The notes under the pieces: generated by a model
What the model was told of the DNA's origin: nothing
What the model saw: the letters and a program-made list of their open reading frames with translations, nothing else
The model's database searches: none
Program-made: the position numbers and the translations under genes
Shown: positions 1 to 8,311 of the stretch, one piece after another
How positions within the stretch are numbered: position 1 is the first letter of the stretch
How the letters are laid out: the number at the start of each line of letters is the position of its first letter
DNA from: Streptomyces sp. CB02959
GTDB lineage: Bacteria; Actinomycetota; Actinomycetes; Streptomycetales; Streptomycetaceae
Length of the DNA stretch: 64,000 nt
NCBI RefSeq assembly: GCF_002803155.1
Contig: NZ_NNBP01000005.1
Span: 186,001 to 250,000 of the forward strand
Reading direction: 5' to 3'

Positions 1-528
1 GTGCCGGGCGCGCCAGTAGGGGTTGTCGTGCGACAGACCGCCGCTGACCCGCCCGTACATCCCGAACACCAGCAGCAACAGCCCCACCACGAAGCTGAAG
101 AGCACGTTCTGGATCTTGAAGGCGAGGAAGTTGGAGTCGGTCTGCAGCAGCGCGAGGTTCACGAAACCGCTCAGCAGGAACAGCCCGCCGAGCACGATGT
201 TGAGAGTGGAGGCGAAATTCCCGCCGATCACCATCCCGGCGAAGAGCAGCGCCCCGACGACGATCGAGAGCACGCTGAGCGCGCCGTTGGTGTTGAGCCC
301 GGCCGCGGTCGAACCGCCGGTGTCGAAGAACCCGATGTTGTGGGTCAGGCCGAGAGTGCCGAACGCGACCAGCACCAGCCCCATCACGCCCGCGCCGATG
401 CGGTAGACCCGGCTCAGCCGGTGGTCCACGGGCAGGTGCTCGTTGATCTGGGTGTGCCGCCGCTTGAACCGGCGGAGGGGGTTCGCGGGCTTGTGCAGCA
501 CGTGGCCAGGTGCACCGGTAGCAGCCAT
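1..528 (-). CDS. DUF4383 membrane protein (3' end outside window)
   Basis: The frame opens with ATG at 526-528 on the minus strand and runs off the left edge after 176 codons, so it is partial. A basic cytoplasmic N-terminus of about 40 residues (RRFKRRH) precedes four hydrophobic segments at roughly 44-62, 83-103, 107-127 and 139-157. The order, with NIGFF after the first helix and conserved glycines in helices 2 and 3, matches the DUF4383 family of small actinobacterial four-helix membrane proteins. Their function is not known. The start codon is preceded on the minus strand by AGGAGG about 7 bases upstream. Family assignment rests on remembered sequence features, not on a search. Confidence 0.8.
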   Translation of the reverse strand, partial: MAATGAPGHVLHKPANPLRRFKRRHTQINEHLPVDHRLSRVYRIGAGVMGLVLVAFGTLGLTHNIGFFDTGGSTAAGLNTNGALSVLSIVVGALLFAGMVIGGNFASTLNIVLGGLFLLSGFVNLALLQTDSNFLAFKIQNVLFSFVVGLLLLVFGMYGRVSGGLSHDNPYWRARH

Positions 529-665
529 GTCCGGCCTCCTTCGCACAGATGAGCCGCCTGGGCCGTACTCACTCCAGAACTCCAGCATCCGCCACGGGGG
601 CATTTCATGCCATAGCGGGCAAGGTGAGGCGGGTGGTGCGGGCGGGGCCACAGGACCCGGCCCCC

Positions 666-712
666 GGCCGCACAGCCCTTGGCCGCACAGCCCTTGGCCT
701 TACAGAGCCCTT
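666..712. repeat. Short direct repeat in intergenic region
   Basis: Two exact 15-bp copies of GGCCGCACAGCCCTT (666-680 and 681-695) are followed by a diverged 17-bp copy (696-712). They lie between the convergent ends and starts of the DUF4383 and coiled-coil genes. No function can be assigned; replication slippage is the simplest origin. Nothing else stands out in 529-733. Confidence 0.5.
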
Positions 713-733
713 GGCCCTACCGCCCCGCCGTCG

Positions 734-2143
734 TCACCGACCGCCCGGCGCCCCGCCCCGCGCGTCCCGGATCTCCTGCACCACCCGGGCCGCCGTCTCC
801 CGCACCGCTTCGGTCTCGGTCAGGAAGTGCCACCAGTCCGGATGCCGCCCCTCCAGGCCCGCGACCGCGCGGTCCAGCCGCGCCACCGCCTCGTCCAGCG
901 GCCCGGCGTGCCGCGGGTCGGGCGTGCTGCGCCCGGACATCGCCAGCCGCTGCGCATCCCGGACGGCGAAGCGGGTCCGCTCGACCTCCTGCTCCCGGTC
1001 GGCCGCCACCGCGTCCAGCCGCCGCAGCCGGTCACCGGCCGCCGACACCGCCTCGTCGGTGGTGTTGAGCAGCGCCCGCACCGTCGCCAGCCGGCTGGTG
1101 GCGTCCGCCCAGCGCTGCTCCGCGCGGGCCTGCCCGGCCTCCTGGAGCGCGGCCCGCGCCCGTCCGACCGATTCCACCGCCTGCTCCGGCACCTTCTGAA
1201 GGTCCTGCCAGCACGCCGCGCTGTACCGCCGCCGCAACTCACTGAGGACCGGGGCGACCTGCTGGGCACGGGTGGTGATGGCCTCCGCACGGGTCCGCAG
1301 CGACACCAGCCGCTTGTCGATCTCCGCGGCGGTCGCCGGCAGCCGCTCCGCCTCCGACCGGATCGCCCCGGCCTGCCGCTGCACCTCCTCCGCACGCTGG
1401 ATCGTGGCCGGTACGCCGTGCTGCCCGGCCCCTTGGTTCAGCTTGGTCAGCTCCGGCCCGAGCGCCGCCAACCGGGCCGCGAGGTCGTCCGCCTGCAGCC
1501 CTTCCCCCCGGACCGCGTCCAGCGCGTTGCTCGCCCCCAGCAGCGCCTGCCGGGCCTGCTCCACCGCCGGGGCCACCCGCGCCAGCTGGGTCTCGGCGTT
1601 CTGCAGCAGCGGCGTGAGGCTCTGCGCGAACCAGTCCAGCTCCCCGCGGACCCGCTCCAGCTCTTCCCGCGCCCGGGTCAGATCGGCCCGGGCCCGCGCC
1701 AGCGCGGCACCGTCGATGTCGTCCCGATCGAGATCATGGGAGTCGACCGCGGTGATGTACCCCTGGCTGACCTGGTCGATCCGCTGCCCGAAGCTCTCGT
1801 ACTCCACCGCGGCCTGGCGGGCCCGCTGGGAATCGTCGACGGCGGTGATCGTCTCCACCGAGATCCGCAGGTCCCGGTGTGCGGTGTCGAGCTCGTAGAA
1901 CGCCGCCGCCGCGGCGTCCTTGGCGGCCTGCGCATCGGCCCGATGGCTCTCCCCGCGCCCGAACCAGCGCCGGGTGCCGCCCCCGGCGAACGCCATCGGC
2001 GCCATCGCCACCAGCAGCGGCAACGGCAGCAGGACGAGCCCCGCCATCTCCCGGGCCGCCTGGCGCACCTGGCCTCCGCGGGTGCGACGGCGGATCTCCC
2101 GCCCGGACGGCCGCGGCTGCGGCTGCATGTGTGTCGCCGTCAC
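734..2143 (-). CDS. Membrane-anchored coiled-coil protein of unknown function
   Basis: This encodes 469 aa if started at GTG 2143, chosen because GGGAGAGGG lies just upstream; a start further upstream at 2200 has no such site. A basic N-terminus (residues 1-33) is followed by one hydrophobic segment at about 34-53. The rest is almost entirely alpha-helical, rich in Ala, Arg, Glu and Gln with heptad-like spacing, so it is probably a long cytoplasmic or extracytoplasmic coiled coil. No catalytic motif is visible. Such proteins can act as scaffolds or in envelope organisation, but that is inference. It lies just upstream of, and divergent from, the tRNA-Val gene. Confidence 0.75.
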   Translation of the reverse strand: MTATHMQPQPRPSGREIRRRTRGGQVRQAAREMAGLVLLPLPLLVAMAPMAFAGGGTRRWFGRGESHRADAQAAKDAAAAAFYELDTAHRDLRISVETITAVDDSQRARQAAVEYESFGQRIDQVSQGYITAVDSHDLDRDDIDGAALARARADLTRAREELERVRGELDWFAQSLTPLLQNAETQLARVAPAVEQARQALLGASNALDAVRGEGLQADDLAARLAALGPELTKLNQGAGQHGVPATIQRAEEVQRQAGAIRSEAERLPATAAEIDKRLVSLRTRAEAITTRAQQVAPVLSELRRRYSAACWQDLQKVPEQAVESVGRARAALQEAGQARAEQRWADATSRLATVRALLNTTDEAVSAAGDRLRRLDAVAADREQEVERTRFAVRDAQRLAMSGRSTPDPRHAGPLDEAVARLDRAVAGLEGRHPDWWHFLTETEAVRETAARVVQEIRDARGGAPGGR

Positions 2144-2354
2144 ATCCCTCTCCCGATCGGATCGCCCCAGGACCGGCTGACATTCTCCCACCCACCCCAA
2201 CGAACATCCCGACCGGCGAGTTCACGACCACCCAGCCCACCCCCGCCCACCGGCCCGAACCACCCGACCCGCACACGAACGCTGCGCCGTTTCCACCCCC
2301 CGGCCCGGGATTGCGACCCCGGCCCTACGGCAAGGTAGTCTGTCGGCTCGACCA

Positions 2355-2429
2355 GGGCGCATAGCTCAGCGGTAGAGCGCTGCTCTTACAAAGCAGATGT
2401 CGGCGGTTCAAATCCGTCTGTGCCCACCA
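2355..2429 (+). tRNA. tRNA-Val, anticodon TAC, CCA encoded
   Basis: The cloverleaf is complete: acceptor stem GGGCGCA pairs with TGTGCCC, D arm GCTC/GAGC, anticodon stem CTGCT/AGCAG around loop CTTACAA, and T arm GGCGG/CCGTC with TTCAAAT. The anticodon TAC reads valine codon GUA. The 3' CCA is encoded at 2427-2429. The 3' part from the anticodon loop onward is duplicated at 18989-19034, so the gene served as the integration site of the adjacent element and was restored by it. Confidence 0.96.
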
Positions 2430-2430
2430 G
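2385..2430 (+). repeat. attL, 46-bp direct repeat in tRNA-Val
   Basis: The repeat starts in the anticodon loop (CTTACAAAGCAG) and ends just past CCA (CCCACCAG). It is identical to 18989-19034. The bases flanking both ends differ (t versus a on the left, g versus t on the right), which fixes the core at 46 bp. Crossover probably occurs in the anticodon-stem region, as in other tRNA-targeting tyrosine recombinases. Confidence 0.93.
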
Positions 2431-2434
2431 GGAA

Positions 2435-2468
2435 AACGCCCCCGCGGAGACCTCTCCACGGGGGCGTT
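2435..2468 (-). terminator. Terminator of the integrase gene
   Basis: A hairpin with a 16-nt arm AACGCCCCCGCGGAGA pairs (one mismatch) with TCTCCACGGGGGCGTT around a two-base loop. On the minus strand it is followed by TTTT. It lies between the integrase stop codon and the tRNA, and could also end tRNA transcription on the plus strand. Confidence 0.75.
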
Positions 2469-2492
2469 GACGGTAGATCTTGACGGCAGTCC

Positions 2493-3644
2493 CTACTCCG
2501 GACGCCCCCGGCGGCGCCGCAAGAGCCGGTCCATGTGCCCCACTGCCTCCCGCCGCGAGTCCTCCGAAACGTGTGTGTACACGTTCATGGTCACCGCGAT
2601 CTGCGAGTGCCCAAGGATCTCCATCACGACGCGCGGCTGGACGCCGGCGGCGAACAGCAGCGACGCGCACCCGTGCCGGGCATCGTGCAGCCGGATCCGC
2701 GGCAGGTCCGCGGCCTGCCCGATCCGCTCGAAGGACCGGCTGAGATTCCGGGGCTCGATCGGTCGCCCTGTACGCGTCGTGAAGACGTAGCCACCGTCGT
2801 TCGCCCACTCGGCCTTCGCAGCGAGTCGCTGAGCTTCCTGCCGCAGGCGCTGCCACCGCAGGGGAGCGACGCACATGAGGGGCAAGGGGATCGTCCTGCT
2901 CCGGCGGTTCTTCGTGGTGTCCGCGTACAGCTCCTTCTGTACGCGCTGGAGCTGAGTCCGTACCGTGAGCGTCCGGCGGTCCAGATCGATGTCGCACCAG
3001 CGCAGGCCCAGGATCTCGCCCCGTCGAAGGCCCAGCGTCACGGCCAGCACGAACGCCGTGTACAGCGGATCCGTCCGAGCTGCCTCCAGGAACACGGCGG
3101 TCTCGTCCAGCGTCCACGGCTTCAGCTCCCTGGGCTGGACGCGCGGGGCGGGAACCAACTGGGCCACGTTCCGGCTGATCAGTTCCTCCCGGCACGCGGC
3201 AGCGAGGGCCGAGCGCAGGACACGGTGCGACTCCTTGGCCGTGGCCGCCGACACCTGGCGTTGTACGGCGGTAAGCATGCGGCGCACGTCGGTGACGCCC
3301 AAGGTCTCCAGCCGCTTCGCTCCGATCTGTGGCGTCAGGTAGAGACGCACATGCGTCTCGTACTTCGAGTGCGTCGTCTTCTTACGCTCGGGCTTGATGT
3401 ACTCCTCCAGCCAGTACGGCAACCACTCGGAGAGCTTGGCCGATCGGGTCGGGGTCGGGATGCCCTGCCGGTCACGGCGAACCAGCTCCTGGCGCTTGGT
3501 GTCGCACTCTTCCCAGGTGGCGCCGTAGACGGTCTTGCGCTTACGGGTGCCATCGGGCTGCGGGACGTAGACGCGGGCTTCGTAACGGCCGTCTTTGCGC
3601 TGCCAGATACTGCCGGCACCGTTCGGGTTCCTCTTGCGCGCCAT
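2493..3644 (-). CDS. int: Site-specific tyrosine recombinase (integrase)
   Basis: The 383-aa protein starts MARKRNPNGAGSIWQRKDGR, a typical AP2-like arm-binding N-terminus of actinomycete element integrases. A core-binding SAM-like domain spans about 65-160 and the catalytic domain about 170-375. The catalytic set is visible: Arg208 (LGLRRGE), His320 and Arg323 (HDARHG), His346 (LGHS) and the nucleophile Tyr356 (NVYTHV). It would integrate and excise the element at the tRNA-Val site. Its start overlaps the stop of the upstream excisionase by one base (TGATG), so the two are translationally coupled. An in-frame extension upstream runs through the excisionase region and was rejected. Confidence 0.96.
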   Translation of the reverse strand: MARKRNPNGAGSIWQRKDGRYEARVYVPQPDGTRKRKTVYGATWEECDTKRQELVRRDRQGIPTPTRSAKLSEWLPYWLEEYIKPERKKTTHSKYETHVRLYLTPQIGAKRLETLGVTDVRRMLTAVQRQVSAATAKESHRVLRSALAAACREELISRNVAQLVPAPRVQPRELKPWTLDETAVFLEAARTDPLYTAFVLAVTLGLRRGEILGLRWCDIDLDRRTLTVRTQLQRVQKELYADTTKNRRSRTIPLPLMCVAPLRWQRLRQEAQRLAAKAEWANDGGYVFTTRTGRPIEPRNLSRSFERIGQAADLPRIRLHDARHGCASLLFAAGVQPRVVMEILGHSQIAVTMNVYTHVSEDSRREAVGHMDRLLRRRRGRPE

Positions 3645-3853
3645 CAGGCGGCCTCCTCGATTCTCTGGGACATGAAGGTTCGAAGGGAGTCGGCAGCGAT
3701 CCGGCGGGACCGGCCGATGGTGAAGCTTTCGAGCTGACGGGAGCGGATGAGGTCGTAGACCTTGCTGCGACTGACGCGCAGCGCCTCCATGACCTCCGGC
3801 ACCATCAGTGCCTCGATCGAGGTGGGCGGAGCTTTGCTCACGGCTGCCTCCAT
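3644..3853 (-). CDS. xis: Excisionase, helix-turn-helix (Xis/MerR-like)
   Basis: This 69-aa protein contains a helix-turn-helix of the excisionase/DNA-binding type: LMVPEVMEALRVSRSKVYDL followed by RSRQLESFTIGRSRRI, the wing that contacts DNA. Such proteins bend attachment-site DNA and steer the integrase towards excision. The ATG at 3853 was chosen because it opens directly on the domain; the frame extends further upstream through the octamer array and has no domain there. It is coupled to int by a one-base overlap. Confidence 0.9.
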   Translation of the reverse strand: MEAAVSKAPPTSIEALMVPEVMEALRVSRSKVYDLIRSRQLESFTIGRSRRIAADSLRTFMSQRIEEAA

Positions 3854-3913
3854 GGGCCGGGCTCTCTGTGCTGTTGTGAGTCGAGATTCGTCGCGGCAAG
3901 GGCCGCAGGCGCT

Positions 3914-4169
3914 GACAGAACTGACAGAACCCCCGCGGCATGCCGTTGACCTGCGGTTTCCGGGGGTCCGTGATCTTTGACAGAACTGAATTAATTGCTG
4001 ACAGAACCTCCGGGGAGGGGGTTCTGTCAGCGGGCCTCGACGCGAGTGCTGGGGGGTTCTGTCGAGTTTTAATTGGGTTCTGTCGAAACCGTGATCATGC
4101 CCGTTTGCGCAGGTCAACGGTTTATGTGGGAGGTTCTGTCAGTTCTGTCAGCGGGGTGGGGGTTCTGTC
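3914..4169. repeat. Array of ten GACAGAAC octamers, candidate replication origin
   Basis: Four copies read GACAGAAC on the plus strand (3914-3921, 3923-3930, 3979-3986, 4000-4007) and six read as the inverse GTTCTGTC (4021-4028, 4056-4063, 4077-4084, 4133-4140, 4142-4149, 4162-4169). Between copies lie two rare AT-rich patches (GAATTAATTG and GTTTTAATTG). Iterons flanking an AT-rich unwinding site, next to replication genes, suggest an origin; an operator for the xis-int promoter is the alternative. The last copy overlaps the 3' end of the DUF3987 gene. No gene is seen in 3854-4167. Confidence 0.6.
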
Positions 4170-6531
4170 AGGCGGCCCGTGTGATGCGGGGGTGGGTCTC
4201 GTAGCGGGGCGAGGGGGGTCGGCCGCCGCGTCCGGTGCGCGGGGGCGGGGGGAGTTGGCGGATCCAGCCGTGTTCCTCCAGCAGTGCCAGGACGGGGTCG
4301 AGGTCGCCGATGGCGGGGAAGTCCGCCCGGCGCAGCGTCCGGAACAGCTCGCGCTTGGTGAACTGTTCGGGGCGGCTGGTGCCGAGCTGGGCCAGGACGG
4401 TGAGGGCCGCGTCGTGGGCGGGGTCGGCGCTCATGACGGTGAAGACGTCCAGGGCGTGGGCGGTGAAGTAGTCCCCGAGTTCGGTGGCGGCGGCCATGGT
4501 GGCGGCCTCGATGGGCCGGTGCCATCCGTCCTCGGGGTGAGCGGCCAGGTGCAGGAGCCCGGCGATACGGGCGACAGCGCCGTCTCGCTTGGATGCCCAC
4601 TTCACGATGGGTCGGAGGGGGCCGTCCTCTCCGATGCGGGATTCGGTGACCTTCTGGAAGGCCAGCAGTACCGCGTCGGCCTCCGGGGTGAGTTGCAGCA
4701 GGGCGGGGTCGGTCCAGCCAGCCAGGGCGAGGGTAAGCCCGCCGATGTGCTTGGCGTAGGTGGCGGCCACCTCTTCACTCAGGAGGTCGGGGGTGAGGTT
4801 GCGGTGGCCGACCAGGGAGAGGGGCTTGGAGTACAGGAACCGGGCGAGCAAGCCGCGGCCGTCGGCTCCGTCGATGCGGTTGAGGGCTTCGAGGACTTCC
4901 GGCTGGACGGCCAGGCCGATGGTGACGGCCGGGGCGTCAATGTGCTGGGCTTCGCGGCCTTGCCGGTTGACGCGGATCATGTCGCCCGCGTGGCCTTTGA
5001 GGAACATGCCCATGTTCGGCTTACCGGTGTAGCGCCCGGCGATGATGTCGAACAGCTCGCCCTCGGCACTCAAACAGGAGATCCGGCCGCCCTGTTGGTC
5101 CAGCAGCGTGCCCACGTTCTCCGGGGTCACGTCGTCGGCCACGAGCTGCGGCACCGACGGCACGCTCACCTCCTCCGCGGTTTGTGCCAGGGAGATGGCG
5201 TCGGCGGTGAGCTGGTCGCGCTGCTCGGGGTCCGCGTTCGCGGCCCTGGCTGCGGCCTTGTCAGCTGCGGCCTTGGCCAGCCGCTGCGTGGTCTCGGCTT
5301 CGGCCCGTACGGGGCCGGAGAGTTCGATCAGGGCTTTCTCGGCGGCCAGGAGGGGGCGGACCATCAGGTCGAACACCGCGCTTTTGCGGTTGCCGGGGTC
5401 CAGGGCCACGGCGGTGTAGAGGTTCACGGGCTCGCGCCAGTGGCCACGCACGCAGACCTTCACCCGCCCGCCGGCGGCCGTGGCGAGGACGGCCAGCGCC
5501 AGGGACCCGGCCAGGTCAGCGGGGGTCTGCGTCTCTTCGGCGACCCCGCGGACCATGGCAGCCAGCCATCCGGGCAGGGCACCGACGGGGAAGTCGGGGA
5601 GGGCTGGGCGGGCGTTGAGCGGGACGGGTTCGTCCCAGATGGGCCGCAGGGGGCCAGTGGGCGGTTCCAGGTTGGTCAGCCCGGCCCACATGTCTTCGCT
5701 GCTGTCGACCGGCTGAGCTGTCACGGTGCTGTCGCCTCCTTCGGCGTTCGGGGTGGGGTCGGTGAAGCAGCCGCAGCCGCCCCAGTCGTCGGAGTCGATC
5801 TGCTGGCCGGTGATGCGCGAGCGCAGCACGGTGAGAGGGAGGGGGATCGTGACGCCGTCAACGCGGTCTCGCAGGATCGAGACGTTTTTCCCGAGCTCGG
5901 CGCGTAGGGCGTTTTCCTGGCGCTCCTCGGCGGCGAACCGGGCGGGGTTGGTCTCGTGCAGCAGCGCCCATTGGGCCTGACCGCCCCGCACGCAGGCGCC
6001 GCCGCAGTTGTTGTGCGGGAAACCCTGCGCGTACAGGCGTGGGGGTGTGAGACCGCGTGCTGCTGCTCCGCGGAGGAGGTCTTCTTTGTCGAGGTAGGGC
6101 GGCTCGCATAGCGGGGCGAGCGCGGTCCATGGCTGGTAGGCCCGCTGGATGGCGGGCAGGCGGTGCGTTTCGCTCCAGTCGATGCCGACGTAGACCGCGC
6201 ACTCGGCGGGGTCGGTGTTCTCCTCCAGCCACCTGCGGCAGGGGATCTGCTTGAGGTACTGGCTGCACGGCGCGATGCGGCTGTTGCCGATGATCCGCCG
6301 GTCCCGGAAGACCTCCCACGGGGTGCGGCCGTCGGCGATCTTGACCAGACGTGCCCCGAGGCTGGCCGCTGCGTCGTCGAGGAAGCGGTATAGGTCCGGA
6401 TCTTCGACTTTGGTGTCCGCGAACAGCAGCACCACCTGTTCGGGGCCGTGTTCGTCGATGACGCGCTTGGCGGTCGCCCAGGACCCAATCCCGCCGCTCA
6501 TCATCACCACATGCCGGACAGCGGCAGTCAT
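4168..6531 (-). CDS. PP-loop (PAPS-reductase-like) domain fused to DUF3987 replication protein
   Basis: The 787-aa protein joins two domains in one frame. Residues about 6-260 form a phosphoadenosine-phosphosulfate-reductase-like PP-loop fold: MSGGIGSWATAKRV carries the nucleotide-binding loop, and Cys89, Cys98, Cys176, Cys180 (NNCGGAC), Cys253 and Cys255 (GGCGC) could bind an iron-sulfur cluster or zinc. Residues about 300-740 match DUF3987, a family often paired with primase-polymerases, with a P-loop-like DPGNRKS at 379-385; the C-terminus looks like a winged helix. The start overlaps the previous stop (ATGA). The DUF3987 half probably acts in element replication with the neighbouring Prim-Pol. 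The role of the PP-loop half is unknown; related stand-alone proteins occur in phages, and DndC of DNA phosphorothioation shares the fold. Confidence 0.82.
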   Translation of the reverse strand: MTAAVRHVVMMSGGIGSWATAKRVIDEHGPEQVVLLFADTKVEDPDLYRFLDDAAASLGARLVKIADGRTPWEVFRDRRIIGNSRIAPCSQYLKQIPCRRWLEENTDPAECAVYVGIDWSETHRLPAIQRAYQPWTALAPLCEPPYLDKEDLLRGAAARGLTPPRLYAQGFPHNNCGGACVRGGQAQWALLHETNPARFAAEERQENALRAELGKNVSILRDRVDGVTIPLPLTVLRSRITGQQIDSDDWGGCGCFTDPTPNAEGGDSTVTAQPVDSSEDMWAGLTNLEPPTGPLRPIWDEPVPLNARPALPDFPVGALPGWLAAMVRGVAEETQTPADLAGSLALAVLATAAGGRVKVCVRGHWREPVNLYTAVALDPGNRKSAVFDLMVRPLLAAEKALIELSGPVRAEAETTQRLAKAAADKAAARAANADPEQRDQLTADAISLAQTAEEVSVPSVPQLVADDVTPENVGTLLDQQGGRISCLSAEGELFDIIAGRYTGKPNMGMFLKGHAGDMIRVNRQGREAQHIDAPAVTIGLAVQPEVLEALNRIDGADGRGLLARFLYSKPLSLVGHRNLTPDLLSEEVAATYAKHIGGLTLALAGWTDPALLQLTPEADAVLLAFQKVTESRIGEDGPLRPIVKWASKRDGAVARIAGLLHLAAHPEDGWHRPIEAATMAAATELGDYFTAHALDVFTVMSADPAHDAALTVLAQLGTSRPEQFTKRELFRTLRRADFPAIGDLDPVLALLEEHGWIRQLPPPPRTGRGGRPPSPRYETHPRITRAA

Positions 6532-6902
6532 GCGGTGACCCTCCCGACCTCAGGAGCGAGCAGCGAGCACGTCTTGATGCGGTGGAGGTCCCAGTCCTCG
6601 ACTAGCCGCAGGACGGCGGCCCGGCCGCGGGCCTCGCGGTCGTAGGCGCCGCAACGGCAGATCGCGGTCGCGCGGGTAACAGCGCTCCACTGCGGCGGCG
6701 CAATGACATGCAGCCCGAAGAGCACCTGTTCCGGCGGGCGGTGGGTGGTCGGGTGCGGGTCAGGGCGAAGAGCTGATCGGACGCCTTCGGCGACGTCCTT
6801 CGAGCCGCCCCGTGCCGCGTTCTGCGGACGGCGCGTGGGCGCCTGCGGGCCGTTGGGGGTTGGGGTGGTGCATTCCAAGGGGGCGGGGCGCTGGGGGCTC
6901 AC
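6528..6902 (-). CDS. Small hypothetical protein with CxCG motif
   Basis: The 124-aa protein begins at GTG 6902, which overlaps the Prim-Pol stop as GTGA, and ends in ATGA overlap with the PP-loop/DUF3987 gene. The first 55 residues are Pro- and Arg-rich and probably disordered. The C-terminal half has TAICRCGAYDREARG and a second motif ending in KTC, which together could bind one metal ion. Tight coupling on both sides indicates a role with the replication genes. No family is recognised. Confidence 0.65.
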   Translation of the reverse strand: MSPQRPAPLECTTPTPNGPQAPTRRPQNAARGGSKDVAEGVRSALRPDPHPTTHRPPEQVLFGLHVIAPPQWSAVTRATAICRCGAYDREARGRAAVLRLVEDWDLHRIKTCSLLAPEVGRVTA

Positions 6903-7846
6903 AGGGCCTCCCGCGGTTTGGCGTTGTGCAGGGACCAGTTCAGGGCGGATCGGATGGTGGCTACGCACTCGGCCGCGGGCAGACCGGCAGCCTCTCCCGC
7001 CCCCTGGAATGCCTCCTCGAACACGCTCGGCGCGAGGTCGCCCCAGGCCACGAACCGTGCCACCTTCGCCGCGCACTGGTAGAGCGTGCGGTTTCGGGCC
7101 CCTTCACCGGTGCCCATGACGGTGGCGCACTCCCGCTCCAGCGCGACGGTGGCGGCACGGGAGCCGTTGCGCGGTGCCGACACCGGCCGCGCTGGCCGCG
7201 AGGGCTCGCGCAGCAGCGCGGCGAGCCATGGCGGGAGCGGGGCGACGGGAGTGTCGGGGTCCAGGAGGGTGTAGGTGCCTTCGGGGGTGGTGCTGGCGGG
7301 GGCGACGACGTAGCCGCCCCATGCTCGGGTGTCGATGTGCGGTCCGAGCTTGCCGACAGTGCAGCCGTACCGAGCACCGGGCGGTGCGGTGAAGTACCAG
7401 TGCTCGCCGCCGGACGGCGTGCGGACCTGGCGGGTCACTGGGCGGTTGCCGGCGCGCTCGCAGAGCGCCTGCCAAGAAGCCATCCCCGAAGGGGCCCCTT
7501 CTGTCTTGGTGCCGTCAGGCTTGGGCACATCCAGGTCCACCACGACCAGTGCGGCAGGACCGGTAGCGATGCCGACGTTCCAGCGGCCCTTGGCCCAAGT
7601 GGCCTGGATGAGGGCTTCGTCGGTGGTTGCACGCTGTTCGGGCTTGAGGTGCCCGCTCGCGCACCGGCCGGACTTCGGGCAGCGCTGTTCGCTGTGACCA
7701 GCGGGAGGCTTGCCTTCGGGCCGCAAAGGGATCACGGGCCAGTTGCGCTCGGCCGCGTCTAGGGCTGATGCGAGCAGGGGCAGGCTGGCCAAATCGACGT
7801 CCAGCACCTGCGGGGCAGGTCGCGGGATGTCGGTGGGTTGGGTCAT
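6899..7846 (-). CDS. Bifunctional DNA primase/polymerase (Prim-Pol)
   Basis: The 315-aa protein has the archaeo-eukaryotic primase-like Prim-Pol domain at about 20-230: VVVDLDVP at 101-108 supplies the metal-binding Asp104 and Asp106, and SGGEHWYF supplies the conserved His149. Such proteins prime and extend DNA in plasmids and in AICEs of the RepPP class. ATG 7846 was chosen because TGGAGG sits 8 bases upstream; an ATG five codons earlier (7861) has no ribosome site. With the downstream DUF3987 protein it forms the replication module. Its stop overlaps the next start (GTGA). Confidence 0.9.
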   Translation of the reverse strand: MTQPTDIPRPAPQVLDVDLASLPLLASALDAAERNWPVIPLRPEGKPPAGHSEQRCPKSGRCASGHLKPEQRATTDEALIQATWAKGRWNVGIATGPAALVVVDLDVPKPDGTKTEGAPSGMASWQALCERAGNRPVTRQVRTPSGGEHWYFTAPPGARYGCTVGKLGPHIDTRAWGGYVVAPASTTPEGTYTLLDPDTPVAPLPPWLAALLREPSRPARPVSAPRNGSRAATVALERECATVMGTGEGARNRTLYQCAAKVARFVAWGDLAPSVFEEAFQGAGEAAGLPAAECVATIRSALNWSLHNAKPREAL

Positions 7847-7933
7847 GCTGGAGACCTCCATAGGTCTGTTGAGGACTGGAGACCAGGGGCGACCGCGGAT
7901 CTTTGGCGAGAGGTGCGGTCGCCCCTGGCGTAG

Positions 7934-8290
7934 CTACTGGTCGGAGTCGGCGGGGTCGAGGTCGGCGCGGATCGCGCCTTTGACGTCTCCGCGGTTGGTC
8001 GGGTAGCTGAACACCAGGTGGAGGTGGGTGCCGCCGTTCATGCGGTCGTGCTCGGGCCAGCGGCGGCCGTAGCGGCCGAGGAGCTGGGCCCATGCTTCGA
8101 AGGCGGCGCGGCGGTCGGTGTTGGGCTGCAGAACGCTGGCTTCGCCGATCAACGTGCCGTTGCTGGCAACGGTCCACATCAGTGCGGGCAGTTCGGCGTC
8201 GATGCCGTGCTTGAGGAGCCGGGTTAGCACTTCCGCGGTGCGGAGCTGCCAGCGGTGTTCGTCGCGGGTGGTGGTCTCTGCGGTGCTCAT
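7934..8290 (-). CDS. Conserved hypothetical protein of AICEs
   Basis: The 118-aa protein is helical at the N-terminus (residues 10-35) and continues with alternating hydrophobic and polar stretches (ALMWTVASNGTLIGEA, THLHLVFSYPT) that suggest a mixed alpha/beta fold. It is soluble, without signal or membrane segments. It sits between the zinc-finger-like proteins and Prim-Pol, in the same direction, so it is probably part of the same transcript. No catalytic motif is recognised. Confidence 0.65.
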   Translation of the reverse strand: MSTAETTTRDEHRWQLRTAEVLTRLLKHGIDAELPALMWTVASNGTLIGEASVLQPNTDRRAAFEAWAQLLGRYGRRWPEHDRMNGGTHLHLVFSYPTNRGDVKGAIRADLDPADSDQ

Positions 8291-8311
8291 CGCGTGGTCC
8301 CTCTCGGCTGG

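Noticed and set aside
3914..4169. CRISPR array
   Set aside because: Repeats are only 8 bp, in both orientations and irregularly spaced, with no cas genes.
4168..6531. Dnd phosphorothioation system
   Set aside because: Only a PP-loop domain is present; dndA, dndB, dndD and dndE are absent, so a complete modification system is not supported.
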